64,000 nt of DNA. Origin: Gibbula magus (taxonomy: Eukaryota; Mollusca; Gastropoda; Trochida; Trochidae). Position 1 is the stretch's first letter. Every line of letters begins with the position of its first letter. The position numbers were made by a program, and so were the translations under genes. Below are positions 25,901-35,944 of this stretch, one piece after another. The DNA lies in NCBI GenBank assembly GCA_936450465.1, contig OW388297.1, positions 58,656,581-58,720,580 on the forward strand. The letters are read 5' to 3'. The notes below the pieces were generated by a model that saw only the letters and a list, made by a program, of their open reading frames with translations, searched no databases and was not told the DNA's origin.

Positions 25901-28900
25901 GATACAGTGGTTCTGGAGGAGAAGTCAAATTAAGTGAAAAGTTAATGGACACCGGGCGATTGACATTGTACAATGTCAGTAAGCCCATTTGGCCTTTCAG
26001 GCCTGATGAGCTAAAAATCAAAGAGATATGTGACCAAATATCTGACCTTTGAAGGATATGTCTGCACCCGGGGAAGAGCTGTCTGTTGTACTGGCTTTAC
26101 TTTTCTCCTGTGGATAAATATCAATGTTGGATATCAGGGCAGAAAACAAGCATATAAGCATATGTGGCAGTGTTGAAGTTGTATATTGATTCAACTACAG
26201 TTGAAAGACAATATAACATTTGAGCATTATTCTAGTTTTTAGAATCGGCATTAGTGATAAAAATCATTAGCTTACTAAGTCAGTTTATTCCATACGTTTT
26301 ATATATTTTATTGCCGAGGACTTGGTTTTCAGACGGCTTAGTTTTTTCATGATCTTTGTAACGAGACGACGTCATCAATGTGAAGGAAAGGTTTAAACTA
26401 GACATCAGAACAACATGCTTTGTGTGAAACTTTCTAAGATTTGTAATATCATACAATCTTCGCTTTCAAGCTTTAAATTTCATCTCTATCTATGTTTTGC
26501 ATGTTTTCAAAAAAGTCAATATTTTGTAAATTCTGCTGCCAAGAAATGTTCTATGTAACATTCTACAGGTTACAATTGATCATAGTTAATGTTACAGGAT
26601 AGGGTTGCAATTGATCATAGTCAATGTTACAGGATGGGGTTACAATTGATCATAGTCAATGTTACAGGAGGGGGTTACAATTGATCATAGTCAATGTTAC
26701 AGGATGGGGTTACAATTGATCATAGTCAATGTTACAGGATGGGGTTACAATTGATCATAGTCAATGTTACAGGATGGGGTTACAATTGATCATAGTCAAT
26801 GTTACAGGAGGGGGTTACAATTGATCATAGTCAATGTTACAGGATGGGGTTACAATTGATCATAGTCAATGTTACAGGATGGGGTTACAATTGATCATAG
26901 TCAATGTTACAGGATGGGGTTACAATTGATCATAGTCAAAGTTACAGGAGGGGGTAAAAATGATGATAGCCAATGTTACAGGATGGGGTTACAATTGATC
27001 ATAGCAAATGTAACAGGATGGGGTTACAATTGATCATATTCAATGTTACAGGATAGGGTTACAATTGATCATAGTCAATGTTACAGGATGGGGTTACAAT
27101 TGATCATAGTCAATGTTACAGGATGGGGTTACAATTGATCATAGTCAATGTTACAGGATGGGGTTACAATTGATCATAGCAAATGTAACAGGATGGGGTT
27201 ACAATCGATCATAGTCAATGTTACAGGATGGGGTTACAATTGATCATAGTCAATGTTACAGGATGGGGTTACAATTGATCATAGTCAATGTTACAGGATG
27301 GGGTTACAATTGATCATATTCAATGTTACAGGATGGGGTTACAATTGATCATAGTCAATGTTACAGGAGGGGTGATCATAGCAAATGTAACAGGATGGGG
27401 TTACAATTGATCATATTCAATGTTACAGGATGGGGTTACAATTGATCATAGCAAATGTAACAGGATGGGGTTACAATTGATCATAGTCAATGTTACAGGA
27501 TGGGGTTACAATTGATCATATTCAATTTTACAGGATGGGGTTACAATTGATCATAGCAAATGTAACAGGATGGGGTTACAATCGATCATAGTCAATGTTA
27601 CAGGATGGGGTTACAATTGATCATAGTCAATGTTACAGGATGGGGTTACAATTGATCATAGTCAATGTTACAGGATGGGGTTACAATTGATCATATTCAA
27701 TGTTACAGGATGGGGTTACAATTGATCATAGTCAATGTTACAGGAGGGGTGATCATAGTCAATGTTACAGGATGGGGTTACAATTGATCATAGTCAATGT
27801 TACAGGATGGGGTTACAATTGATCATAGCAAATGTAACAGGATGGGGTTACAATTGATCATATTCAATGTTACAGGACAGGGTTACAATTGATCATATTC
27901 AATTTTACAGGATAGGGTTACAATTGATCACAGTCAATGTTACAGGATGGGGTTACAATTGATCACAGTCAATGTTACAGGATGGGGTTACAATTGATCA
28001 TAGTCAATGTTACAGGATGGGGTTACAATTGATCATAGTCAATGTTACAGGATGGGGTTACAATTGATCATAGTCAATGTTACAGGATGGGGTTACAATT
28101 GATCATAGCAAATGTAACAGGATAGGGTTGCAATTGATCATAGTCAATGTTACAGGATGGGGTTACAATTGATCATAGTCAATGTTACAGGATGGGTTAC
28201 AATTGATCACAGTCAATGTTACAGGATAGGGTTACAATTGATCATAGTCAATGTTACGGAATGGACAGCCAAGAAGAATATGAATAGAGAAGAGTACCTG
28301 AGCAGGTGGTGCAGCCGATGGCCCACGCTTCGATGACTGATTACCTAAATAGAATACATTGAAGAAACTATAAAATAATGGTACTGATATTCATTAATCT
28401 TTTAGGGTTGTTTGAAAAATATATTTAACCAAACTTTAACAAAAGACAATCTAAATAAAATTTAGATCAACCGTTCAATTATTCTCTGGCATTAGACAGA
28501 ATAAGAAAATAGAACCATGGGCTCTGTAGCTCATAAGGATTTATATTGTTTGATGTTGAAGATTGAAATAGATCATTCTCAATTAATATAATGCACAACC
28601 CTAGCCCTGAGCAATTACAGTCTTGAAATTGTCAGTGCATAACAAACATATGACTTGACACACTAAACTTTGATAGAATGGGTTGACCAAGTCCATGTGA
28701 ACAAACTTGAAACTACTTCACACAGTGCAGGCAGTGAATGTTTTAGCTAGTGAAAAGCCAGTGATTGTTTTAGCTATTGAAAGGCCAGTGAATGTTTTAG
28801 CTAGTGAAAAGCCAGTGAATGTTTTAGCTAGTGAAAGGCCAGTGAATGTTTTAGCTAGTGATAAGCCAGTGATTGTTTTAGCTATTGAAAGGCCAGTGAA

Positions 28901-31254
28901 TGTTTTAGCTAGTGAAAAGCCAGTGAATGTTTTAGCTAGTGAAAGGCCAGTGAATGTTTTAGCTAGTGATAAGCCAGTGATTGTTTTAGCTATTGAAAGG
29001 CCAGTGAATGTTTTAGCTAGTGAAAAGCCAGTGAATGTTTTAGCTAGTGAAAGGCCAGTGAATGTTTTAGCTAGTGATAAGCCAGTGAATGTTTTAGCTA
29101 GTGAAAAGCCAGTGAATGTTTTAGCTAGTGAAAAGCCAGTGATTGTTTTAGCTATTGAAAGGCCAGTGAATGTTTTAGCTAGTGAAAAGCCAGTGAATGT
29201 TTTAGCTAGTGAAAGGCCAGTGAATGTTTTAGCTAGTGATAAGCCAGTGATTGTTTTAGCTATTGAAAGGCCAGTGAATGTTTTAGCTAGTGAAAAGCCA
29301 GTGAATGTTTTAGCTAGTGAAAGGCCAGTGAATGTTTTAGCTAGTGATAAGCCAGTGATTGTTTTAGCTATTGAAAGGCCAGTGAATGTTTTAGCTAGTG
29401 AAAAGCCAGTGAATGTTTTAGCTAGTGAAAGGCCAGTGAATGTTTTAGCTAGTGATAAGCCAGTGAATGTTTTAGCTAGTGAAAAGCCAGTGAATGTTTT
29501 AGCTAGTGAAAAACCAGTGAATGTTTTAGCTAGTGAAAAACCAGTGAATGTTTTAGCTAGTGATAAGCCAGTGAATGTTTTAGCTAGTGAAAAACCAGTG
29601 AATGTTTTAGCTAGTGAAAAACCAGTGAATGTTTTAGCTAGTGAAAAGCCAGTGAATGTTTTAGCTAGTGAAAAACCAGTGAATGTTTTAGCTAGTGAAA
29701 AACCAGTGAATGTTTTAGCGAGTGAAAAGCCAGTGAATGTTTTAGCTAGTGAAAAGCCAGTGAATGTTTTAGCTAGTAAAAAGCCCGTGCATGTTTTAGC
29801 TAGTGAAAAGCCAGTGAATGTTTCAGGTAGTGAAAAGCCAGTGAATGTTTTAGCTAGTGAAAAGCCAGTGAATGTTTTAGATAAACCTCTTCTTGGTTCA
29901 TCAAACACATATAGAGAGTATATATATCACAGCAGCTAGCATTATTGTAGGGAGAAGGTCCAATCAGGGGCTACTATACAAATCTGAGTCTGAGGTCACT
30001 GACCAAATTTGACTTTTGATGTGCCCCAAAAATATCCCAAATGTAATGAACTTGCCTAATTTCTAAAACAATCAACTATCAACATTGGTATCACTTCCAG
30101 ACCAAACTCTAGAACAGTTCTCTACGAGAGACAAAGTTAGCAAGTGGGATTCAAAACCACGACCTCTTGATTGGAAGCGAAACGTGTCTTCCGCTCAATC
30201 TTCTCATGTCAAATATATCATCAGGATTTGAAGTTGACAAACATCAGATATTTTATTTAAATCAGTGTAATAATATATATTTGATGTCAGAAGACAAGAG
30301 GTTGAGATTCTTTAGATCATCCAAATCATTCGTCATAATAAATAGTTTTCACAACAAAAACAAATACATTTCTGAATTCAGTTCTGCAATTAGACTTAAA
30401 GCTCAGCAGAGTCACAGAATTTTGAAATCAAGTTTATATGTACCAGCATTGTGATGACATCTGATGTAAGAGATAATAGGTTTTGATGATGAAATTTTAA
30501 ACCATACCATTTCATTCACATCATTGTCAAATGCAACTCTACGTGTTACGAGACTTTGATGTGAGTACCCTTCTATCCGCAACCACCAAAATGATTCTCT
30601 ACTGAACATTACTTTACAAAGAACCACCTAAAGACTTTCTTCTCTTACATTATTCTTACCATTATCTATGCTGTCTTGAACCAACAAGGCCAGGTTTGCT
30701 GCACACTTGTCTCTCGCCCCCTCCAGCCAGTACACTCTATCATGATCTGCCAGCCCGTCCGGGAGTGCAGTAGGCGCCTCTCTCTGTAGCAACAATGGTC
30801 GAACACAATGTCGCCGATCTTCCTTTTCTGCAGCTAAAATACGCCCAAGTGTTTCATTCTTTGTGTAAGTTGTCTCTTTGTCTACTTGAGTGTTTTCTGT
30901 TACCAGAACAAACACAAACCTACATCTTCGAAGTACATTCCCAGGTCTTTCTATGATAGAGGCACCAAAAGTAGGATGTGAGTAAAGGCAGACCCTAAGT
31001 TGTCGGTGGTTGTGCAGCTCCACTTTCTGCATCTCAGACACCAGACGCTCTGCAGTGTCCTCATCCTTTTCACTCTTTCTGCTGAACAACAGCGCCACGT
31101 CAAAGTCAAACTGCTCAACATCTCCTCCACCACAACCTCCTCCTCCTCCTCCACCACCTCCTGCTTCCTCACCGCCTCCCGAGGCTCCCGGTTCAGCATC
31201 TACTTCTACATCATCTGTGCCAGAATCTCCATCCATCTTCACCATCTGTATCAT
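19781..31254 (-). CDS. TIR-domain gene, five exons seen, 3' end not in view
   Basis: Read on the minus strand, the exons are 31254-30660 (TIR domain), 28344-28298, 26107-26047, 22272-22197 and 19995-19781. The phases at the joins are 1, 0, 1 and 2, each matching between donor and acceptor, and no in-frame stop is met. The first ATG (31254) follows an in-frame TAA; ATGs at 31245 and 31236 are alternatives. An acceptor-like ATACAG also precedes 31245, so a 5' exon is possible. The last exon ends in donor ACAG/GTATGC with one base over, so the gene continues to the left. TIR domains mediate adaptor assembly in Toll-like signalling or cleave NAD. The two 3' exons are not from a family I can name; residues reading YIFAAKESGSIFEVKI loosely recall a WD40 blade. 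Exons 1 and 2 are firm, 3 fairly good, 4 and 5 tentative as members of this gene. Confidence 0.6.
20005..22171. mobile_element. 2.17-kb TTAA transposon, non-autonomous, Kolobok-like ends
   Basis: Terminal inverted repeats AGGGGGACAAGTCTC (15 bp, perfect) lie at 20005 and, inverted, at 22157-22171. TTAA target duplications sit at 20001-20004 and 22172-22175. A TTAA target with ends 5'-RR...YY-3' is typical of Kolobok elements, whereas piggyBac ends usually start with C. The interior is AT-rich with only short open frames and shows no transposase, so it is non-autonomous or decayed. On the minus strand it forms nearly the whole intron between the exons at 22197 and 19995. Confidence 0.8.
22197..22272 (-). 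CDS. Probable exon 4 of the TIR gene or a separate minus-strand gene, 76 bp
   Basis: Acceptor AACTCAG precedes a frame encoding RKSLIMKKLPIGLIDKDNSW and onward. The best donor is CTCAT/GTACAG at 22196, leaving phase 2 to match the exon at 19995. Entry in phase 1 matches exon 3. The frame could run further to a TAA formed by the TTAA target site of the adjacent transposon. The peptide reads like coding sequence but I cannot assign a family. Confidence 0.45.
22476..23576 (+). CDS. Possible small two-exon gene, unknown product
   Basis: An ATG at 22476 in good context (G at -3 and +4) opens a 56-codon frame starting MAGVKQKGKNAGLKMKKALE, lysine-rich and protein-like, and closed by TAG at 22644. 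A donor TG/GTAGGG overlaps that stop (exon end 22642, phase 2). A candidate second exon starts at 23465 after a weak acceptor TTGGAG in the matching phase, encodes NKFEDELTSMLFLHEKCEL and about 17 more residues to TGA at 23574, and is followed by AATAAA at 23652. I do not recognise the product. The first exon is the stronger half. It would lie inside a TIR-gene intron on the opposite strand. Confidence 0.28.
23740..24060. repeat. Two diverged copies of a dispersed repeat
   Basis: Two direct copies share phrases such as GGAAATGG, AAAAATAAAA and CACATCTAC followed by TTTCA and ACCAAGTTTCA. A related copy lies at about 42880-43040 and a shorter one at 61950-62010. Non-coding. Confidence 0.55.
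24064..24210. repeat. Foldback repeat, ~48-bp arms
   Basis: Arm 24064-24111 and arm 24162-24210 are inverted copies, both containing AAATCAGAGACATGTTA in their respective orientation, around a 50-bp loop. Probably a small foldback element or MITE. No target duplication was recognised. Confidence 0.8.
24390..25030. repeat. ~130-140-bp tandem repeat family, orientation A
   Basis: About four and a half imperfect copies of a unit that contains GCCAAGGAGTCTGCACACAAC, then CTCTAGACCTTTTGGAACT, GATGAAAATAGGTTTTT and GTGACCCCATTTGAGGTCAC. The same family recurs in the opposite orientation at 53590-54640 and 56260-56450. Confidence 0.85.
26047..26107 (-). CDS. Probable exon 3 of the TIR gene, 61 bp
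   Basis: Acceptor TTTATCCACAG at 26108 and donor CAAAG/GTCAGA at 26046 bracket an open frame that encodes EKSKASTTDSSSPGADISFK. It enters in phase 0, as exon 2 requires, and leaves in phase 1. The peptide is a serine/threonine-rich linker with no domain. Both splice sites are good, but no independent evidence links it to the gene. Confidence 0.5.
26473..26535 (-). CDS. Alternative short terminal exon of the TIR gene (tentative)
   Basis: Acceptor CTTGGCAG, with a second CAG directly after it, opens a phase-0 frame of 20 residues beginning QNLQNIDFFENMQ and ending in TAA. Two AATAAA signals follow on the minus strand at 26312-26307 and 26289-26284. Joined to exon 2 it would give a 234-residue TIR protein, close in size to vertebrate TRAM. 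The peptide is low in complexity and could be chance. It would be mutually exclusive with exon 3. Confidence 0.25.
   Translation of the reverse strand, partial: QNLQNIDFFENMQNIDRDEI
26556..28263. repeat. 35-bp minisatellite, about 48 copies
   Basis: The unit contains GGGGTTACAATTGATCATAG then TCAATGTTACAGGAT. Variants include GCAAATGTAAC, TTCAATG, GGAGGGGG and a few truncated units (about 27370 and 27745). It fills the intron between the TIR-gene exons at 28298 and 26107. Confidence 0.97.
28264..28723. other. Spacer between minisatellites
   Basis: Apart from the 47-bp exon at 28298-28344, this stretch has no gene that I can see. It holds a copy of the short dispersed motif CCATGGGCTCTGTAGCTCAT at 28518-28537. 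Confidence 0.5.
28298..28344 (-). CDS. Exon 2 of the TIR gene, 47 bp
   Basis: The exon runs from acceptor ATTTAG to donor CTCAG/GTACTC. It completes a glycine codon left by exon 1 and adds NQSSKRGPSAAPPAQ, a basic then proline/alanine-rich linker, ending in phase 0. It is squeezed between two minisatellites, at 26556-28263 and 28724-29882. Confidence 0.7.
28724..29882. repeat. 27-bp minisatellite with 108-bp higher-order units
   Basis: About 43 copies of a 27-bp unit with GTGAATGTTTTAGCTAGTG. Variants are ordered: AAAAGCC, AAAGGCC, ATAAGCC, then GATTGTTTTAGCTATTG, giving a four-unit (108-bp) cycle in the first two thirds, with a simpler AAAA(A/G)CC type in the last third. As the period is a multiple of three, both strands are open for about 400 codons. 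It lies in intron 1 of the TIR gene, with no independent sign of translation. Confidence 0.97.
30115..30205 (-). repeat. Decayed tRNA-like SINE fragment
   Basis: On the minus strand, a box B-like GGTTTTGAATCCC lies downstream of ATCAAGAGGTCG, which is shared with the SINE at 58785 (ATCAAGAGGTCG then GGTTCAAATCCC). The phrase GTAGAGAACTGT also follows in both. The A box is decayed. Confidence 0.6.
30660..31254 (-). CDS. Exon 1 of the TIR gene: TIR domain with a Gly-rich N-terminus
   Basis: The exon encodes about 198 residues. Residues 1-47 are acidic and then glycine-rich, with a run of nine glycines. The TIR domain covers about residues 48-195. Box 1 reads FDVALLFS near residue 51, a box 2-like part reads RPGNVLRRC then FVFVLVTEN (103-121), and a box 3-like PLLL is near 153. 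The hydrophobic strand FVFVLVTEN and the RPLLL segment are arranged as in TICAM/TRAM-type TIRs, but no orthology can be proved here. Glu134 in KNETLGRIL sits where catalytic TIR NADases such as SARM1 keep glutamate. The donor is ATAATG/GTAAGA at 30660. Confidence 0.85.
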
Positions 31255-31369
31255 ACAATGTTATTCTTTATTCGTATTAGAAACCCTAAATCCCAGGAGT
31301 AATAATGGAGTTTCATTCATTAATCAAATAATTAACACTTTGAATCATTACATGAATATTATACACAAT

Positions 31370-32760
31370 GAAAAGTGATCATAGATTGTGTGACCTTGAA
31401 GGTCAATGGTCAAGGTCACGAGATACAGTCAAGGTCACAGCTAGGTTCTGAAATCATTAAATAACTTTTTTCAAAGAAGGTTTTATGACCTGATATATAC
31501 ATAGCTTCCTTTTTATACACCTGGGGAATTATTTTGACATGTTCTTATATTATAGGTCAATGGTCAAGATGTCATGAGTATTGAAATCACTAAAAGAAAT
31601 CTTGTAAACATGGTAACTTGAAATGTTTCTGTGCTTTTAGGCTCTATTTGGTATATATCAACTATGAAGAAAGACCAAAATTTTAAAAGGTTTTCTCTAA
31701 AATCCGTCAAAGGTCAAGGTCACAGGGAGGTCATGACTTGAGCATGATTTGCGAATATGCCTTATAATAACTGTTTCCACTTTGAATCATTACATGATTG
31801 TTATACACAATGAAAAGTGATCATTGATTTTGTGATATGGGTTAACCCTTTGATAAAATTTTGAAATCAGAAATAGGTTTTAAAAACAAACTTGTGTAAA
31901 GTGACCCCAGTGATGATTCAACTTGTTAATTATAACTTCAGTGATGAATACATTTTTGTTGAAAACCTTTCCCATTTTATTGTGGCTCACAGTGGAGAAG
32001 GAGGAACAGGGAAAGGTGAGACCCTCAGTTTCAGGACTGTTCTGCTTTTGCGGTGTCCTGCAAACACTAATCTAGTTTTGTTAGCTGTTTCCATGGAAGT
32101 ACATTTTACAATTTCTTTTCTAGAACAGATCTTGAAAACTGTAAGCAAGATAAATACAGCTTGGGAAGTAGAACAATATTCTTGTGAAACATACATTTAT
32201 AACTATTAAATGATTTGAAAATCTCACAAAATATGATAGTAATTAATTGATAAAATCAGACATATTTCAAAATGCATGCTTAAGTCATGACCTTGCTGTG
32301 ACCTTGACCGTCGACGGATTTTAGAGAAACCTTTTTCAAATCTCAGTCTTCCTATATAGTTTATATATATACATACCCAATATAGCACAGAAACTTTTCA
32401 AGTTATTGTTTAAAAGGATTTTTTTAGCGATTTCAGAACTTGTGACCTTGACTTTCAAGGTCACACAATCTATGATCACTTTTCATTGTGTTTAACAATC
32501 ATGATTAAAGTGTTCATAGTTAATAAAAGGCATATTGATGATGCAGTCGTTCCCTCTCTGTGACCTTGACCTTTGACAGATATTAGCGAAAACCTTTTCA
32601 AATCTTGGCCTTTCTCCATAGTTGATGTATATCAAATATAAGCCTGATTTCAAGTTATCATGTTTTACAAGGATTTTTGTAGTGATATCAGAACTCGTGA
32701 CCTCAACCTTTGACCTTGAATGTGAACATGTAAGAAAAATTGCCCAGGGGTTTAAGTATG
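31370..32760. repeat. Dispersed repeat rich in AGGTCA half-sites, left copy
   Basis: Diverged copies in both orientations of a ~430-bp unit that carries TCAAAGGTCAAGGTCACAG, CACTTTGAATCATTACATGA and ATACACAATGAAAAGTGATCA. The same family forms 56560-57790. Plus-orientation copies occupy 31300-31900 and minus-orientation copies 32270-32760. The open frames here (31892-32209, 32492-32842) are repeat-derived. Confidence 0.8.
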
Positions 32761-32770
32761 AAGTTATGTA

Positions 32771-33292
32771 CAGTCGAGCACCATTGTCTCGATATTCACG
32801 GGAAAAATATCGACACAACCGAATATCGACACATCCGACCACTGCATATCATTCTCATTTTAAAGAAAGGAAGCAAAACATAACAGAAATAACATCATAT
32901 GTGCGGGAAATACATGTATCTTTACTCATATTGTTCAAATACAAGTGTATTCAGATTGAGGGGTCAACAAGTAAATGTACTAACGTTGAATTACCGGGTA
33001 ATCATATTACCGAACCGTCCGACAGATAAGACAGGTCCTTTACTCAGACACAATGATAACCCTACTGACCATTAAACCAATTAATGTCCTTTTATAACAT
33101 CCTAAAACAATTCGATTCAATTTGACTCTTAACCCGTAATTCTTAAACTGAAATTTAGTAACAGTCAAGTGACTAGTGAAACACGTCACCGGAGGCTGTT
33201 GATATTTTGATTGAAGGAGATAATCCGATGTCAAAGTAAATACTGTTCAGTAACCATGAGTCATCCAAGTTTGGCACAACGGTGCTCGACTG
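32771..33292. mobile_element. 522-bp Tc1/mariner-type MITE (pogo-like ends)
   Basis: The ends CAGTCGAGCACCATTGT and, inverted, ACAACGGTGCTCGACTG are flanked by TA on each side (32769-32770, 33293-33294). TA target duplication and 5'-CAGT termini are hallmarks of the Tc1/mariner/pogo group. It carries no transposase and sits inside the AGGTCA-rich dispersed repeat. Confidence 0.85.
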
Positions 33293-33294
33293 TA

Positions 33295-35017
33295 TATGAG
33301 TTCTTAAACCCTTATTTGAAAAAACTTATAGGCTGCCAAAACAAAACGCGCTGGCGGCGGTGGAAACTGCACAAAAACTGATAGCAGCCCCGACTTAGTC
33401 TGGGTTGCTAAATAGCCAATGGCACTGTAGCTCAACAAGCATTACAAGATTTATTATTTTGTTTTAAAAATTCATGGAAATAACATGTCCAAAATAAATA
33501 CCCCTCAAGTCCCCTTATCCTAACTACTCTCTCCAAAGCAAAAGTTTTCTAGCGACTGACTTAGTATATACACAATTGAATGCTCTATGCTATGCAAACT
33601 TGCTTATAGTGGAAGGTGGTAGCATAATCACAGGGTGAGAGGCAAGTTGAGGGGAGCACTTCTGAGTTGAGAATAAACAAACAAAATTCTTATTTTGGTG
33701 CTATAGTCATGAAATTGGACTTAGTTGAAATAGAATTATATGTCAACATGACGAAATTTCAAAATGTATCATTCCCTCAAATTTCGGAACAGGATGAAAG
33801 TGTGTATGTTAGTTATAAAATAAGTTTTGAGAGTTTGCTGCGTTGCGCTCCTAGGTCAGGTAATAAGGTCAGTTAGAGTTCCTTCCCTTTGCTGGCCAGG
33901 AAGAGTGACCAGTGTGTTATTTTACCGCCTGAATGCTGTCGGCCATATTGCAGCCTCCCTTGCTTGTGGGCTTGTTGCTGTTGCACTCCCACCCACCACT
34001 CCCAGTAGCATTATTGGTACCAATTTAAACTTTAGTTTATATCTTAGCTGTATACGCTATGTATATACATAATAGTTCATTTTGGCTGGTGGTATGTTAC
34101 CTCTCTGGTTTTTTATATGTTAATTTGTTTATTCATGTAGATAATATTTTCAAGTTCTTTTCCCAATCGAATGGAGTGTTATTTTATAGGCTACAATATG
34201 TTTTGAAATGAATAGCTGACAAATAAAAAATAAAAACGATCATTAATTTTTTTTATTATAAACGTCATTATTATTTTAATTGTTGTTGTGCTTGAGTTTG
34301 TGTTTGAAGTGGCCTATAGTTTGAGGTCTACTGTGTCAATATTTCTCATGGTGACACTTTATTATTGACAATAGAATAATTGCATTATAACTAAGAAAAT
34401 CATATAATTTTCATCATTGTTACAGGTTTAGAGTTTTTAGAACAAAATTATTCGGGCTATCGTTAAATCTACAGTCGTGTACATTTACAATCACTTAGAT
34501 TCAGTGTAATACCACTGACCTAAAATATACATTAATAGATACAGCATCGCATGAGCTTTACTGAAAAATCAGGCTTTCTCATTTTCCTAGCATGATATAA
34601 AACGCATATCTTATTTATAACATTTCCATTAGTTGAGGATGTTAGGTTTAGAAAACTCTATTGTGATATGGAATATTTCAAATATTTACCAAGAATTGTA
34701 CTTAGTCTAGGTAGGCTTTACAGTAAAAGGAGAACATGTATTCATCTTCAATCAGATTAAGATTGGGTAATTTACAAAAAGGAAAAATCTTAAAACATTG
34801 TTATATCTAACAGTCTCTAAACTAAGTTTAAATTTGCCACGAAACTTAGATTCTCAGGAAAAGAAAGAATCAGTTCATCATTATATGTAACAATGTTTTT
34901 GGGAGAATCTGCTGATTTTCCTTAGATTTATATTGCAAGTAAGTTTTGGTGGTTATAATTCACATGTTTTTCAATGAGAGGAGCATCCATGCTCCCCTTG
35001 CTTTATCACGGTCTTCT
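33295..35017. other. No gene seen
   Basis: The first part (33310-33430) is the end of a dispersed repeat that reappears inverted at about 56450-56520 (CAGTTTTTGTGCAGTTTCC there, its complement here). After that, sequence to 35017 is AT-rich with only short frames (33667-33876, 33827-34072) lacking domains or splice support. Confidence 0.45.
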
Positions 35018-35055
35018 TATGACGTCATCCTGTTGTTATGATGACGTCATACGAT
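35018..35055. promoter_or_regulatory. Paired CRE palindromes
   Basis: TGACGTCA occurs twice, at 35020-35027 and 35043-35050, a 23-bp spacing, on both sides of a short AT-rich spacer. TGACGTCA is the full CREB/ATF site. Single copies recur at about 36888 and 37851, and a pair at about 46719 and 46735. No gene start is visible beside them, so a regulatory role is inference. Confidence 0.4.
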
Positions 35056-35163
35056 CGAAAGTTTTCTTTCAAGCAGTAGAATAACATGTTATTTCACTCA
35101 GTGAAAATACGGCTTTTATTTTAACTGTTAAATGCCATATTTCTCCATAGAAAATATAATAAA

Positions 35164-35790
35164 ATAGGTTTATATATGAATCAGCACATGTTAGCTTTGT
35201 CTCTAGGGTACATCTAAGCTATAATAAAGTTTTAGTTACGGCCGCGAACGTCCGCTGTGGTCTCATCATAGGTCAATCTGAGTCTGTTGCTGAGAGTGTA
35301 AAGTTAGTTAATTATTCGACATTGACGATTTATGAATAGAATGGATCGCTGGCACTTGTTTCAGTATGTATAGGTTTATATATGAATCCGCACATCTTTT
35401 GTCTCTCTCTAGTGGACATCTCAGCTGTACCAATGTTTTAGTTACGACAGCGAACATACATGTTGGGCTCGTTATAGGTTAATCTAATCTTTTGCTGAGA
35501 GTGTGAAGCTGTTTACTTATTCCATATTCATGAATCATGCACATAATACACATATGTTGCTGGCACCCGTTTCGGAATATGTATCTTTATTTATGAATCA
35601 GCACATGTTATCTCTATCTCTTGGGTAAATCTCAGCTACAACAGTGTTTTAGTAACGACCGCGAACGTGCACTGTTAGCTCATCAAAGGTCAATTTGGAT
35701 CCGTTGCTGAGAGTGTGAAGTTAGTTACTCATTTGATATTCGCGAATCATGCACATAATACGTCACTGGCACCGGTTTCAGAACATATAG
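35164..35790. repeat. ~206-bp tandem repeat, three copies
   Basis: Copies start at about 35164, 35370 and 35582 with ATAGGTTTATATATGAATC or a variant. Each continues with a GCTACAACAGTGTTTTAGTAACG-like part (split here by variation), CGCGAACGT, and TTGCTGAGAGTGT. Two more copies lie at 37034-37425. Non-coding. Confidence 0.85.
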
Positions 35791-35944
35791 AGGATATCTG
35801 TCTTTTCTTGACTAATAGCACGTTTATCTCATCGAGTGAGGTAGAAAGGTTATATTAATATATAATATATAATAACTTATATATATATCTTTTTCCTCAC
35901 GAGATGAGATAAACATGGTATTTGTCAAGAATTGACGGATATTC
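35791..35944. mobile_element. 154-bp foldback element
   Basis: Imperfect inverted arms contain GTTTATCTCATC and CTTGAC at matching positions, starting GGATATCTGTC at the left and ending GACGGATATTC at the right. The loop is TA-rich. It begins just where the 206-bp tandem repeat breaks off, so it probably inserted there. Confidence 0.7.

Noticed and set aside
26556..28263. CRISPR-like appearance of the 35-bp repeat
   Set aside because: The copies are directly adjacent with no unique spacers, and the context is eukaryotic.
28707..29939. 410-codon plus-strand and 396-codon minus-strand open frames
   Set aside because: Both are made by a 27-bp tandem repeat, a multiple of three, and have no non-repetitive protein part. 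They lie in an intron of the TIR gene.
30951..31378. Frames opposite or shifted to the TIR exon
   Set aside because: Shadows of the TIR exon; the proline runs mirror the poly-glycine stretch.
31892..32209. Frame with GEGGTGKGET, like a Walker A motif
   Set aside because: It lies in a dispersed repeat and no further ATPase motif follows.
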